A stretch of 34,246 nt of DNA from Deltaproteobacteria bacterium (GCA_021849045.1 JAJZTK010000011.1:14742-48987); one strand, 5' to 3'; positions 8,580 through 17,484 are shown, numbered from the stretch's first letter. Notes: a model not told the origin generated them from the letters alone. A program made the numbers and translations.

Positions 8580-8941
8580 TCATCATCGCAATGTCGGTCA
8601 TGACCACTGTGCCGCCAGCCGCCTCTCCGGTCGTAGGCGCGGTATCGCTCCTCTCCGGGGTAATCGTCCGTGCAGACAGTCCTGGCCCGTCGTTCCACCA
8701 GTATGCCGTTCCGGTAGATGTTCCTGATGACGGTCCGGCAGTCATCGTCATCGTGCACCGCGACGGTGACCGGCCGTGGAGGAGGATAGTAGACCGGGGT
8801 GACGACCGGCGCGAACTCCTGCACCCTGGTGGTAAAATACGGATCAACGTTGTAGTTGATGCTGAAGCTGACGTTGTCCCTGGCCGATGCGGTTCCGGCG
8901 CCAAAGAGGAGAACTGCTGCTGCAAGAATGACTCGTTTCAT
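8576..8941 (-). CDS. Small secreted hypothetical protein, Asp/Arg-rich
   Basis: A 121-residue protein with a clear signal peptide (MKRVILAAAVLLFGAGTASA, cleavage after residue 20). The mature part has a Pro/Tyr stretch (PVYYPPPRP), an acidic HDDDDC motif, three cysteines (in DDDDCRT, VCTDD, HCDDD) and an Arg/His/Asp-rich tail. AAGGAG eight bases before ATG 8941 supports the start. The acidic clusters and cysteines could bind metal, but that is inference. I do not recognise the family. It converges with the methyltransferase gene and overlaps it by four bases. Confidence 0.75.
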   Translation of the reverse strand: MKRVILAAAVLLFGAGTASARDNVSFSINYNVDPYFTTRVQEFAPVVTPVYYPPPRPVTVAVHDDDDCRTVIRNIYRNGILVERRARTVCTDDYPGEERYRAYDRRGGWRHSGHDRHCDDD

Positions 8942-9021
8942 GGCTTGCGCTCCTTTTGTGCTGTTTGAACAAAACGTACCCCGAAAGAGCGGTTCGCGCT
9001 ACGGACATCCATCGTCATGCG

Positions 9022-9056
9022 ACCCGATGTCGGGTGCAAAACAGGTCATGTCGGGT
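9022..9056. promoter_or_regulatory. TCGGGT inverted/direct repeat, candidate operator
   Basis: ACCCGA-TG-TCGGGT (9022-9035) is an inverted repeat, and ATGTCGGGT recurs at 9048-9056. A further CCCGAT half-site lies at 9066-9071. The repeats stand just upstream of the -35 element of the next promoter, an activator-like position. No cognate regulator is identifiable. Confidence 0.4.
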
Positions 9057-9077
9057 CGACAAAGGCCCGATATGGCG

Positions 9078-9106
9078 TTGACATCGGCGATGTTGCCGTG
9101 TAATAC
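9078..9106 (+). promoter_or_regulatory. Candidate sigma-70 promoter for the Dabb-yChJ pair
   Basis: A perfect TTGACA (9078-9083) is followed, after 17 bases, by TAATAC (9101-9106). The weak -10 box together with the upstream repeats fits an activated promoter. The first gene starts 40 bases farther on. Confidence 0.5.
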
Positions 9107-9146
9107 ACAGGTGCTGAAATTCGACATAGTTCAGAGGAGAGGATAC

Positions 9147-9437
9147 ATGATCACCCATATCGTACTATTCAAACTTGCCGAGCCGACGCAGGCCAACATA
9201 ACCAAGGCCAAGGAACTTCTCCTCAGCATGGAGGGGAAGGTTCCCATGCTGCGCCACCTGGAGGTCGGGGTGGATCTGCTCCGTTCCGAGCGCTCCTATG
9301 ACGTGGCCCTCTACACCAGGTTCGACTCCATGGACGACCTTAAGGCGTACCAGGTGGACTCCTACCACGGGGGAACGGTTGCCCCGTACATGAAATCGAT
9401 CAGCTCGTCGGTAGCTGTCGCAGATTACGAATCGTAA
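9147..9437 (+). CDS. Stress-responsive alpha/beta-barrel (Dabb) domain protein
   Basis: A 96-residue, single-domain protein of the Dabb family, ferredoxin-like folds that dimerise into a small barrel. Typical N-terminal MITHIVLFKL, central RHLEVGVDLLRSERSYDVALYTRF (two strands) and a late HGGTVAPYMKSI motif are visible; other family members show a comparable YxxHPxH stretch. ATG 9147 is preceded by GAGGAGAGG. Members include plant stress proteins and a few enzymes, so the function here is open. The YchJ gene follows after 12 bases, probably co-transcribed from the promoter at 9078-9106. Confidence 0.85.
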   Translation: MITHIVLFKLAEPTQANITKAKELLLSMEGKVPMLRHLEVGVDLLRSERSYDVALYTRFDSMDDLKAYQVDSYHGGTVAPYMKSISSSVAVADYES

Positions 9438-9449
9438 GGAGAGAAGAGA

Positions 9450-9935
9450 ATGTCTGCTGAACTCTGTCCCTGTGGATCACAACAGGGGTTTGCCGAGTGT
9501 TGCGAACCGTTCATTACCGGCCAGCGACAGGTGGAAACTGCCGAACAGCTCATGCGTTCCCGCTATACCGCCTATGTGAAGGGGAGTATTGACTACCTGT
9601 ATGAAACCACCCACCCGGACCATCGCAAGGGGTACGACCACGAGGGGACGCGGGAATGGTCCGAAAAATCCAACTGGCAGGGACTGGAGATCGTCAGTAG
9701 CCAAGGCGGCCCGAATGACAGCGTCGGCCTGGTGGAATTCATAGCCCGCTACCTGGACGGCGATACCGAATATGCCCACCACGAAGAGGGCACGTTCCGG
9801 AAAAAAGACGGCATCTGGTACTTCGTTGATGGCAGGATGGTTCGTCCCAAACCGATCACCAGCGACAAGGTCGGGCGGAATGAGCCCTGCCCCTGTGGGA
9901 GCGGGGCCAAATACAAGAAATGTTGCGGCAAGTAA
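9450..9935 (+). CDS. ychJ: YchJ-family SEC-C motif protein (UPF0225)
   Basis: A 161-residue cytosolic protein. The N-terminal [17 protein letters not shown] and the C-terminal [18 protein letters not shown] are SEC-C zinc-binding motifs, each with the CxC...CC ligand set. Between them lies an NTF2-like (SnoaL-like) domain with the conserved [12 protein letters not shown] segment. This arrangement is that of YchJ, whose exact role is unknown; the SEC-C motif of SecA binds SecB and ribosomes. AAGGAGAG lies about seven bases before the ATG. It follows the Dabb gene closely and is ended by the hairpin at 9954-9988. Confidence 0.9.
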   Translation: MSAELCPCGSQQGFAECCEPFITGQRQVETAEQLMRSRYTAYVKGSIDYLYETTHPDHRKGYDHEGTREWSEKSNWQGLEIVSSQGGPNDSVGLVEFIARYLDGDTEYAHHEEGTFRKKDGIWYFVDGRMVRPKPITSDKVGRNEPCPCGSGAKYKKCCGK

Positions 9936-9953
9936 CCGCTGGCTGCTGAAACT

Positions 9954-9988
9954 AAAAAGGCCTGTTCATTGCGGTGAACAGGCCTTTT
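9954..9988. terminator. Bidirectional rho-independent terminator
   Basis: A 14-bp perfect stem (AAAAGGCCTGTTCA with TGAACAGGCCTTTT) around a six-base loop, with a T-run on both strands. It separates the plus-strand ychJ gene from the minus-strand efflux operon. Confidence 0.92.
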
Positions 9989-10007
9989 GTGTGTATACCC
10001 CCCGGCG

Positions 10008-11363
10008 TCACTCCCCCAGCCTGCCGGTTGTCCAGTCGAGGTTGGTACGGGCCGCCAGATAGTCCCGCCTGGCCCGCGCCAGATTGCTTTGGGCCTGGAG
10101 CAGGTTCAGCTGGGCGTCGTCCACCTCCAGCCGGATCTTTACCCCGTACTCGTACCCTTTTTCGGCCATCTGCAGCAGCCGCTCGGCCTGGCGCACCGTG
10201 CCGGCCAAAGCGGTGACAATCTCTCCGGCCTCCCGGACGTTATTGATCGCGTTGCGGACCTCCAGGGAAATTGCGTCCAGCAGTTTCTGTTCCTCGATCC
10301 GTTTCGTGGCCAGGTCGCTCCGGGCTTGTTGGACCCTGCCGTCGGTCTTGAAGCCGTCAAAAAACGGGAAGGAGAGATAGACGCCGATTTTCCAGGCAGC
10401 ACCATCGTTTCCGAGACTGGCGATATCCAGTTGGTGCCAGCCGACAGCCCCTTTCAGGTCGAGGCGCGGCTTGTTCTCGGCAGCGGCAATGGTCACCAGT
10501 TCTCCATAGATGCCGAGCCGATGACGGAGATCGATCAGTTCAGGGCGGCTGTCGCGGGCAATCTGCAGGACCTCTTCAAACGCCGGAGGGGGAGCAACCG
10601 CCATGTCGAGGCTGCCGGCGGCATCCACCGCTTCCCCCTCGATCCCCAGCAGGAAGCTCAACTGGTCGCGGTTGGTCTTGATCAGGTTTTCCGTCCTGAT
10701 CACCTCGGGCCGGGCGTTCTGTACCGAGACGTCGGCGGCCAGGACGTCGTAATCGGTCGCCACGCCAGCACTGAACTTCTTGTGTGCCTCGTCGCTGTGC
10801 CGCTTCTTCTGCTCCAGGTTTTCCACGGCAAAGCGATGGAGTTCCTTGGCCAGCAGGAGGTTATAGAAGGCAACGGCAACATCCCGCTCCGTCCCCTGGC
10901 GGGCCAGGCGAAGCTGTTCGCCGGCGGTCTTCAGCCCCACCTCGGCAGCGCGGATGGCGGCGCTTACTTTCCCCCAGGTGTAGAGCGGCTGGGAGAGGGA
11001 GAGATCGACGACTCGGCTGTACTGCTCTGCGGCCGTGCCGAAGAACAGCTGCTGGCTGTCATCCCTGGTAACGCTGGCGGAGCCGGTCAGGGTGAGCTGG
11101 GGCAGGGCCGCGGAGCGCTCCTCCACGTACCGTCCCTGTACCGACTGGCCATACTGGTGCGCCTTCCTGATATCCTTGTTGTTCTCCCGGGCGATCTGCA
11201 GCGCCTGGTCCAGGGTCAATACCTGTTGTTCAGCTGCCGCTGTCTGATGTGGCAACCCGATCAGAAGATAGATGCCCAGAAAGCTCAGGACGATTAAAGC
11301 CGCGCGGGAGGCTGGTTTCCCGGCGCCCCACCCCGTTGTGCCATTCCATTTCAATATGTGCAT
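10008..11363 (-). CDS. TolC-like outer membrane efflux channel (OEP family)
   Basis: Outer membrane and periplasmic-tunnel component of a tripartite exporter. From ATG 11363 (CAGGAG six bases upstream) the protein has 451 residues, a hydrophobic signal segment ending near TAAA, and then the family motif LTLDQALQIARENN. Two OEP repeats of long amphipathic helices follow, including QPLYTWGKVSAAIRAAE and FPFFDGFKTDGRVQQARSDL. The frame stays open to 11432, but that part runs into a palindromic repeat and is unlikely to be coding. It is the last gene of the adaptor-pump-PabBC-TolC operon and ends before the shared terminator. Confidence 0.9.
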   Translation of the reverse strand: MHILKWNGTTGWGAGKPASRAALIVLSFLGIYLLIGLPHQTAAAEQQVLTLDQALQIARENNKDIRKAHQYGQSVQGRYVEERSAALPQLTLTGSASVTRDDSQQLFFGTAAEQYSRVVDLSLSQPLYTWGKVSAAIRAAEVGLKTAGEQLRLARQGTERDVAVAFYNLLLAKELHRFAVENLEQKKRHSDEAHKKFSAGVATDYDVLAADVSVQNARPEVIRTENLIKTNRDQLSFLLGIEGEAVDAAGSLDMAVAPPPAFEEVLQIARDSRPELIDLRHRLGIYGELVTIAAAENKPRLDLKGAVGWHQLDIASLGNDGAAWKIGVYLSFPFFDGFKTDGRVQQARSDLATKRIEEQKLLDAISLEVRNAINNVREAGEIVTALAGTVRQAERLLQMAEKGYEYGVKIRLEVDDAQLNLLQAQSNLARARRDYLAARTNLDWTTGRLGE

Positions 11364-11380
11364 TTTTATCTCCTGCACCC

Positions 11381-11468
11381 ATAACTCCCCCTCACCCCCT
11401 CTTACCTTAAGAGTGGGAATGGATTTTTTCACCTCCCCTTAAGGTAAGGGGAGGCCTGGAGGGGTTAT
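11381..11468. repeat. Long imperfect palindromic intergenic repeat (REP-like)
   Basis: Left arm 11381-11411 and right arm 11438-11468 are near reverse complements, beginning ATAACTCC and ending GGGGTTAT, with the central arms CTTACCTTAAG / CTTAAGGTAAG. It fills most of the 114-base gap between pabBC and the tolC-like gene. CCCCTCC-rich palindromes of this kind are dispersed in many proteobacterial genomes. In the mRNA it would fold into a large hairpin and could reduce or tune expression of the downstream channel gene. Confidence 0.8.
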
Positions 11469-11477
11469 CTGTCCTGT

Positions 11478-13238
11478 TCATTCATGGACCAGCAGTCCAC
11501 GGCGCCACCCCCGCACCGAGTTGATCAGCCAGAGTTCTTCCGCCTGCTCCAGGTCGTGGGGATAGAGGCGCTCCTCAACGATTTCACCACGCTCCAGGAG
11601 TTCTTCCCGCAAGGTGCCGGGCAGGAGCCCGCTGGCCAGGGGCGGGGTGACGAGGCGGCCGCCGAGCTTTAGCACCAGGTTGCAATAGCTCCCCTCGGTC
11701 AGCTCGCCCCGTTCGTTGAGGAACAGTACTTCGTCCGCTTCAGGGTGCGCCGAGCGTGCCCGCTCGAACAGGTCGCGGCGGGTGGTCTTGTGGAAGCGGA
11801 ACGGGTCTGTTGATGGCAGCCGCTCCCCGGCCAGGGCCACCTTGAGCGCCACGGCCGGATCACCCTCTGCCAGCGGTTCGGAGGATACCTCCAGCCCACC
11901 GTCACGCTCCAGCAGCAGCCGCACCTTGCGGCATCCCCCGACTGTCCCGGCGTGGGTGGCGAGAAGCTGGCGGGTTGCCGCTTCGTCGAACGTAAAGCCG
12001 AAGCGGGCCGCCGAGGCTGCCAGCCGGGCCAGGTGCCGCTCCAGCAGGGTGTACTCGTGGTCTTCCAACCGCAGGGTTTCGATGAGCCGGAACGGGCTGG
12101 CCGGCTGTGAGAGGAAGTCGCCCTTGGTCAGGCACTCCCGGTATTCGGCGGCCGGGACCGCGTCCCAGGTGATGCCGCTCCCCACCCCCAGAGTCAGCTC
12201 TCTGCTTTCCCGGTCCAGGACCAGGGTGCGGATGGCCACGGAAAAGAGCGCCTCCCCGCCGGGCGAGACATAGCCGATGGCGCCGCAGTACGGGCCGCGG
12301 GGCGTTGTCTCCAGGTCGCGGATGATCTCCATGGCGCGCCGCTTGGGGGCACCGGTGACCGAGCCGCAGGGGAACAGGGCACGGAAGAGTTCGACGAGCC
12401 CAATGCCCTGCCGGAGACGGGCCGTGACCGTGGAGGTCATCTGGTGCACGGTCGGGTAGCTCTCCAGGTCGAAGAGCGAGGCGACCCGGACGCTGCCGGT
12501 CTCAGCCACAATCCCCAGGTCGTTGCGCAAGAGGTCGACGATCATCAGGTTCTCGGCCCGTTCCTTGGCGCTCTGCCGCAGCCGGTCTGCGGCCTCCCGG
12601 TCCTCGGCCGGCCACCTGCCGCGCGGCGCCGTTCCCTTCATGGGGCGGGTGGTGACTACCCCGTCCCGCAGGGCAAAGAACAGCTCGGGCGAGGCGGAGA
12701 GGAGCAACTGGCGCCCGGTGTCCAAAAGGGCGCAGAAGGGGGCCTGCTGCCCCTGGCAGATCCGCTGGTAGAGGTTGAGCGGAGAGCCGTGGAAACGGCC
12801 GCTTAGCGGGAAGGTGTAGTTCGCCTGGTAGCAGTCGCCGGCGGCAATCAGCGACCGGATCCGTTCCACTGCCCTCTCGTACTGCTCCGGCTCCAGACTG
12901 GGCGTCAGCGGGATCGTTTCCTCCGTGGCGGCCGGCAGCCCCGCACCAGCCGCGCAGGGGAACCGCTCCCGGTAGCAGGCGAACCAGGCCAGCGGCATTC
13001 CCGCTGCTGCCGGCAGTTCGGGCAGGTCGATGTTGAGCCCATGGGCCGCTTCGTACGACACGAACCCGACTGCATGCTCGCCCCGCGCTGTTGCCTGCTC
13101 CACCGCTGCCAGGACCCCGGCCACCCGGTCGGGATCGTCGGTCGCGATGGTGCCCGTGTGGCCACTGAAGCGCCACGAGCTGCCGAAGCCGCCTGGCCCG
13201 AACGCGTCCAGAAGTACGGTTGGGGCCTCTTCAGGCAT
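11478..13238 (-). CDS. pabB: Fused aminodeoxychorismate synthase component I / aminodeoxychorismate lyase (PabB-PabC)
   Basis: A 586-residue fusion for p-aminobenzoate synthesis, the folate precursor. Residues ~1-375 are a chorismate-binding PabB: PMKGT (199-203, with K201 in the place of the E. coli PabB active-site lysine), DLLRNDLG (235-242), PCGSVTGAPK (290-299), GPYCGAIGY and GVGSGITWD. Residues ~383-586 form a class IV PLP-dependent lyase: FHKTTRR (K484, likely Schiff-base lysine), EVLFLNERGELTEGSYCNL and SGLLPGTLRE. PabA, the glutaminase, is not in the window. The gene overlaps the RND pump gene by eight bases, so it is translated as part of the efflux operon. This is an unexpected neighbour for a folate gene. 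Confidence 0.92.
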   Translation of the reverse strand: MPEEAPTVLLDAFGPGGFGSSWRFSGHTGTIATDDPDRVAGVLAAVEQATARGEHAVGFVSYEAAHGLNIDLPELPAAAGMPLAWFACYRERFPCAAGAGLPAATEETIPLTPSLEPEQYERAVERIRSLIAAGDCYQANYTFPLSGRFHGSPLNLYQRICQGQQAPFCALLDTGRQLLLSASPELFFALRDGVVTTRPMKGTAPRGRWPAEDREAADRLRQSAKERAENLMIVDLLRNDLGIVAETGSVRVASLFDLESYPTVHQMTSTVTARLRQGIGLVELFRALFPCGSVTGAPKRRAMEIIRDLETTPRGPYCGAIGYVSPGGEALFSVAIRTLVLDRESRELTLGVGSGITWDAVPAAEYRECLTKGDFLSQPASPFRLIETLRLEDHEYTLLERHLARLAASAARFGFTFDEAATRQLLATHAGTVGGCRKVRLLLERDGGLEVSSEPLAEGDPAVALKVALAGERLPSTDPFRFHKTTRRDLFERARSAHPEADEVLFLNERGELTEGSYCNLVLKLGGRLVTPPLASGLLPGTLREELLERGEIVEERLYPHDLEQAEELWLINSVRGWRRGLLVHE

Positions 13239-16200
13239 GCTTTCCCCGCATCTTTCGCTTCAGCCAGCCCCCCAGGTCGTCCATGTAGGTGTACATGACC
13301 GGCACCACCAGGAGGGTCAGGAGGGTGGAGGTGAGCAGGCCGCCGACCACGGCCCGGGCCATGGGGGCACGTCCCTCGCCGCCGGCGCCGATGCCGAAGA
13401 ACAGCGGCAGCATGCCGAAGATCATCGCCAGGGTGGTCATGATGATCGGCCGCAGACGCGTCCGTCCGGCCAGAATCACTGCATCGCGGCGCGGCAGGCC
13501 GTCCCGGCGTCTGAGCACCTTGGCGTAGTCCACCAGGAGAATCGCGTTCTTGGTCACTAGCCCCATCAGCATGATCAGGCCGATCAAGGACATGATGTTC
13601 ACCGTGTCGCCGGTCAGCTTCAGCATGCCGGCCATCCCCACGATGGAGAGGGGGAGCGACAGCATGATGGCCAGCGGCTCGAAGAACGATTCGAACTGGG
13701 CCGCCAGGATGAGGTAGACGAAGACCACGGCCAGGAGCAGCGATTCCCCCATGTAGCCGAACGACTCGGCCATGTCCTCCGCCTCGCCGGAGAGGCTCAC
13801 GGAATACCCCGGCGGCATGTTGATCCGCTTCGCCGCTGCCTCCACGTGTTTGGCCGCCGTGCCGATCGGGAGGTTGTCCAGGTTGGCGGAGACCGTCACC
13901 TGGCGGGCCAGGTCCCTGCGGTTGATCTCGGTCGGGCTGGTGGCGACTCTGGTCGTGACCAGGCTGGCCAAAGGCACCAGCTTCGTGCCGCCGCTGGCGT
14001 CCGGCACCGACACCTTCAGGTCGTTCACTTGGCCGGGGGTATAGCGCAGCCCTTCCGGCAGCCGCACCCGCACGTCGACCGCATCCCCGTCCTCGTCCTC
14101 GTAGGTGCTGATGGCCTCGCCTCCCACCATCCGGCTCACGGACGCGACGATGTCATTGGTGGTCACCCCGGCGGAGAGCGCCTTGTCCCGGTCCACCCGC
14201 AGCCGGTATTCGGGGATGTCATGTTCCAGGGTTACGGCGAGATCTTTAACCCCCGGTACCCTGTACAGCTCTTCCTTCAGCTTCTGGCCGAGCTGCTTCA
14301 GGGTCTGCAGGTCGTCCCCCTTCAGGTTCACGTTCAGCGGCTTCTGCGCCCCGCCGATCTGCCCCACTTCCTCGATGGAGAAGGTGATGCCGGCAATCCG
14401 CTCGAACCGCTGCCGCACCAGCCGCTGCAGTTCGAACTGGCCCCGATTGCGTTCTTTCCGTTCCTTCAGTTTCAGGTAGATCAGGCCGTCCCGCACCGTG
14501 CCGCTGTCCCCGGCGCCGATGGTGGCGTAGGTGTGGTCGATCTCCGGGAGGTCCCTGACCGCAGCCAGGGCCGTTGCGAGCCGGTCCTCGGTCTCGGCCA
14601 TGGAGGCGTCCGGCGCGGTCTTGAAGGAGATCTGGAACTCCCCCCGGTCTTCCTTGGACATGAAGGACGATTCCAGGGTGCCGAAGATGACGATGCCGCC
14701 GACAAAGGCGCCAACGGCGGCGAGCATCATGGTCTTGCGGTGATCCAGTGCCCAGCCGATGGCTGTGGGGTAGTGGTTGGCAACCCTGTCGAACCAGGCG
14801 TTGAAACTCTCCAGCCACCGGGCCAGCCCCGCCCGTTTCCCCTGGAGATGGATGGACGGATCGTGCCAGCGGGAGGAGAGCATCGGGTCCAGGGTGAAGG
14901 AGACGAACAGCGAGACCAGCACGGCAAAGGCGACGCTGATGCCGAACTGGTAGAAGAAGCGGCCGACGATCCCCCGCATGAAGGCCACCGGCACGAAGAC
15001 GGCGACGATGGACATGGTGGTGGCAAAGACCGCCAGGCCGATTTCGGCGGTGCCGAAACGGGAGGCCTCCATGTGGTCCTTCCCCATCTCCAGGTGCCGG
15101 ACGATATTTTCCCGCACCACGATGGCGTCGTCGATCAGCATGCCGATGGCCAGCGACAGGGCCATCAGGGTCATGACGTTCAGGGTCATCCCCATACCGT
15201 TCATGACGATAAAGGCGGAGATGACCGAGATCGGCAGGGTCACGCCGGTGATCACCGTTGAGCGCCAGGAGTTGATGAAGCAAAAGACGATGAGCACCGT
15301 CAGGATGCCGCCGATGATGAGGGTCTCCTCCACGTCGGCCAGTGACTCGCGGGTCATGATGGTGCCGTCGCGGACCATGGAAAGGGTGACCCCGGGGGGG
15401 AGTTCCTGCTGTACCTTGGCCATCATCTTCTTCACGGTGTCGACCAGCGCGACCTCGTTGCCGCCGGACTGCTTGTAGATGTCGAGGCCGATGGCCGGCT
15501 GGCCGTTCACCAGCGCCAGCTTGCGCCGCTCCTCGATCCCGTCGCTGACCCTTGCCATCTCCCCCAGGGTGATGGGGCGGTCGCCCCGCCGGGCAACGGC
15601 CATCCGGCGGTACTCCTCAGCCCGGTCCGGCTTCCCCTCGATCCGCATCGGGTACTCGGCGGTTCCCCGGGTGAGCCGCCCCAGGGGGGTGTTGGTGTTC
15701 TCGGAGCGGATACCGTTCACCACGTCGTTCACCCCGAGCCCCAGGGAGTCCAACCGCACCGGGTCCAGTTCCACCCGGATCTCCCGCTTCTGCCCCCCCA
15801 CCATGTCAACCTTGCCGACGCCGGCCACGCTCTCGAACCGCTTCTTGATCTTTTTCTCGACCAGGGTAGTCAGCTCCCGGGGGGAGAGACTGTTCGACTG
15901 TACTGCCAGGGCCGCCACCGGCGCGGCGTTGAAGTCGAGCTTCTGGATGATCGGCTCTTCGATCCCCTGGGGGAGGGTGCCGCGGATGGAGCCGATCTTG
16001 GCCCGCACCTCCTGGGCGCAATCGTTCACCTTCTGCTCCAACTGGAACTGCACCATCACCGTGGACACCCCCTCGCGGGAGGTGGAAAAGACGTGCTTGA
16101 CCCCGGCGATCTGGTTCACCGACTCCTCGATCCGCTTGGAGACCTCCCGTTCCACCGTCTCCGGCGAGGCGCCGGGAAAGGTGGTCACCACCGAGATCAG

Positions 16201-16329
16201 CGGGAATTCCACGTTGGGGAACATCTCGACCCCCAGCCGTTTGAAGGAGAAGATGCCGAGCACCACGAGGGCAAGCATCATCACCGTGGCAAAGATGGGG
16301 CGCTTGATGGAGAGGTCGGAGAGGATCAT
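13231..16329 (-). CDS. RND-family multidrug efflux pump (HAE1/AcrB-like)
   Basis: Inner membrane proton-driven pump of 1,032 residues, the usual family length. It begins MILSDLSIKRPIFATVMM, the standard first helix, followed by a periplasmic porter domain. LAIGMLIDDAIVVRENIVR contains the paired aspartates of helix 4 used for proton relay. A second large periplasmic loop and a second set of helices follow, with GLVTKNAILLVDYA in the mirror position. The overall pattern is HAE1 (hydrophobe/amphiphile) rather than heavy-metal CusA, but the substrate cannot be read. The start lies six bases after the adaptor stop and the end overlaps pabB by eight bases, showing tight translational coupling. Confidence 0.93.
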   Translation of the reverse strand: MILSDLSIKRPIFATVMMLALVVLGIFSFKRLGVEMFPNVEFPLISVVTTFPGASPETVEREVSKRIEESVNQIAGVKHVFSTSREGVSTVMVQFQLEQKVNDCAQEVRAKIGSIRGTLPQGIEEPIIQKLDFNAAPVAALAVQSNSLSPRELTTLVEKKIKKRFESVAGVGKVDMVGGQKREIRVELDPVRLDSLGLGVNDVVNGIRSENTNTPLGRLTRGTAEYPMRIEGKPDRAEEYRRMAVARRGDRPITLGEMARVSDGIEERRKLALVNGQPAIGLDIYKQSGGNEVALVDTVKKMMAKVQQELPPGVTLSMVRDGTIMTRESLADVEETLIIGGILTVLIVFCFINSWRSTVITGVTLPISVISAFIVMNGMGMTLNVMTLMALSLAIGMLIDDAIVVRENIVRHLEMGKDHMEASRFGTAEIGLAVFATTMSIVAVFVPVAFMRGIVGRFFYQFGISVAFAVLVSLFVSFTLDPMLSSRWHDPSIHLQGKRAGLARWLESFNAWFDRVANHYPTAIGWALDHRKTMMLAAVGAFVGGIVIFGTLESSFMSKEDRGEFQISFKTAPDASMAETEDRLATALAAVRDLPEIDHTYATIGAGDSGTVRDGLIYLKLKERKERNRGQFELQRLVRQRFERIAGITFSIEEVGQIGGAQKPLNVNLKGDDLQTLKQLGQKLKEELYRVPGVKDLAVTLEHDIPEYRLRVDRDKALSAGVTTNDIVASVSRMVGGEAISTYEDEDGDAVDVRVRLPEGLRYTPGQVNDLKVSVPDASGGTKLVPLASLVTTRVATSPTEINRRDLARQVTVSANLDNLPIGTAAKHVEAAAKRINMPPGYSVSLSGEAEDMAESFGYMGESLLLAVVFVYLILAAQFESFFEPLAIMLSLPLSIVGMAGMLKLTGDTVNIMSLIGLIMLMGLVTKNAILLVDYAKVLRRRDGLPRRDAVILAGRTRLRPIIMTTLAMIFGMLPLFFGIGAGGEGRAPMARAVVGGLLTSTLLTLLVVPVMYTYMDDLGGWLKRKMRGKHA

Positions 16330-16335
16330 GGCTGG

Positions 16336-17484
16336 CTACTTTCCTTGCCGGCTGACAGTCACCCTGTCGCCGTCCTTCAGGGTGAAGCCGCCGCGGATGG
16401 CGTAGGTTTCACCCGACTTCAGGCCGGAGGTGATCTCCACCTGGTCGCCATTGACGACACCGGTGGTGACGGCTCTGAGCCCCGCGCTGTCGCCGGTCAC
16501 GACGAAGACTGACCCTTTGCCGGTCTGCATGTCCCAGGAGGTGAGGGCTGAGCGGGGGAGTTGCACGACGCCAGTCCGGCGGCCGGTGATGATCTTCCCC
16601 TTGGCAAAGAGACCTCCCTTGAGGGTTTCCGGACTGTTCGCAACCTCGGCGATGACTTTCAGGGAGCGGTCGGCGGCGGTCAGTTCCGGGTTGACGAACG
16701 AGACCCGGCCGGTGAAGGTGCGGCCCGGGAGGGCATCGACACTGAATTCAAGTGGTTGGCCCACCCTGACCCGGGCGGCGTCGGCCGACGGCACGGCAAC
16801 GGTCAGGTTGAGGAGCCGGTTGTCGACGATCCTGAAGATTGGCTTGGCCGCGGCCGCGTCACTGGCAAGGTCCCCCACGTTGACGTCACGCAAGGCCACG
16901 ACACCGTCCAGCGGGGAGGTCACCAGCGCCTTGGCCTGGCGGGCCCTGGTCTGGCGCCCTTCCTCTTCGGCAGCCCTCAACTGTGCGCGGGCCGCGTCGA
17001 CCCTGGCCCTGGCCGCTTCGGTCTCGCTGTGGGCATCGTCCACCGCCTGCTGGGTGGCCAGTCCCGCCTCCTTCAGCTTCAGCGCCCTTGCCTGCTCGCG
17101 CTCGGTTCGGGTTGCCATGACCTGGGCCTGCGCCAGTCCTGCCCGGGCAGACTCCACCCCGGCCTCGGCCCGCTTCACCAATGCCTCGGTCTCGGCGATG
17201 TCGATCCGGGCCAGCGGCTGTCCCTTGCGCACCCTGACCCATTCGGTGACAAAGACCTGTTTGACCAGCCCCGGAATCTGGGTCTTCACATCGGCCCAGA
17301 ATTTGGGCTCCAGGCTGCCGGTCACCTCGATCCCCTCGGTCAGGGGAGTCCCGGTGACCACCCCGGTCTCGACCGCCACCGGCGGTTTCTGGGTCGGTTT
17401 TCCGGCTGATTGGTCGTTCCTGCTGCAGCCGGCGACCCCGGCCAGGGTTGCGGCGATGAGTGCACTGCAGATCAGTCTGTTCAT
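16336..17484 (-). CDS. RND efflux periplasmic adaptor lipoprotein (MFP/HlyD family)
   Basis: Membrane fusion protein linking the RND pump to the TolC-like channel. From ATG 17484 (AGGAG upstream) it has 382 residues. The signal ends in a lipobox GVAGC, so it should be lipid-anchored in the inner membrane. In order there is a barrel-sandwich half (IPGLVKQVFVTEWVRVRKGQPLARI), a coiled-coil hairpin rich in Ala, Glu and Arg (residues ~100-185), the second lipoyl half (ALVTSPLDGVVALRDVNVGD) and beta-barrel/membrane-proximal domains. The frame is open 30 codons farther upstream, but that part is hydrophilic and lacks a ribosome site. It is the first gene of the operon. Confidence 0.92.
   Translation of the reverse strand: MNRLICSALIAATLAGVAGCSRNDQSAGKPTQKPPVAVETGVVTGTPLTEGIEVTGSLEPKFWADVKTQIPGLVKQVFVTEWVRVRKGQPLARIDIAETEALVKRAEAGVESARAGLAQAQVMATRTEREQARALKLKEAGLATQQAVDDAHSETEAARARVDAARAQLRAAEEEGRQTRARQAKALVTSPLDGVVALRDVNVGDLASDAAAAKPIFRIVDNRLLNLTVAVPSADAARVRVGQPLEFSVDALPGRTFTGRVSFVNPELTAADRSLKVIAEVANSPETLKGGLFAKGKIITGRRTGVVQLPRSALTSWDMQTGKGSVFVVTGDSAGLRAVTTGVVNGDQVEITSGLKSGETYAIRGGFTLKDGDRVTVSRQGK

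Noticed and set aside
9987-11297. 436-codon open frame on the plus strand
   Set aside because: Antisense to the TolC-like gene; composition and lack of motifs mark it as a codon-bias shadow.
13846-15261. 471-codon open frame on the plus strand
   Set aside because: Antisense to the RND pump gene; His/Gly/Asp-rich low-information translation.
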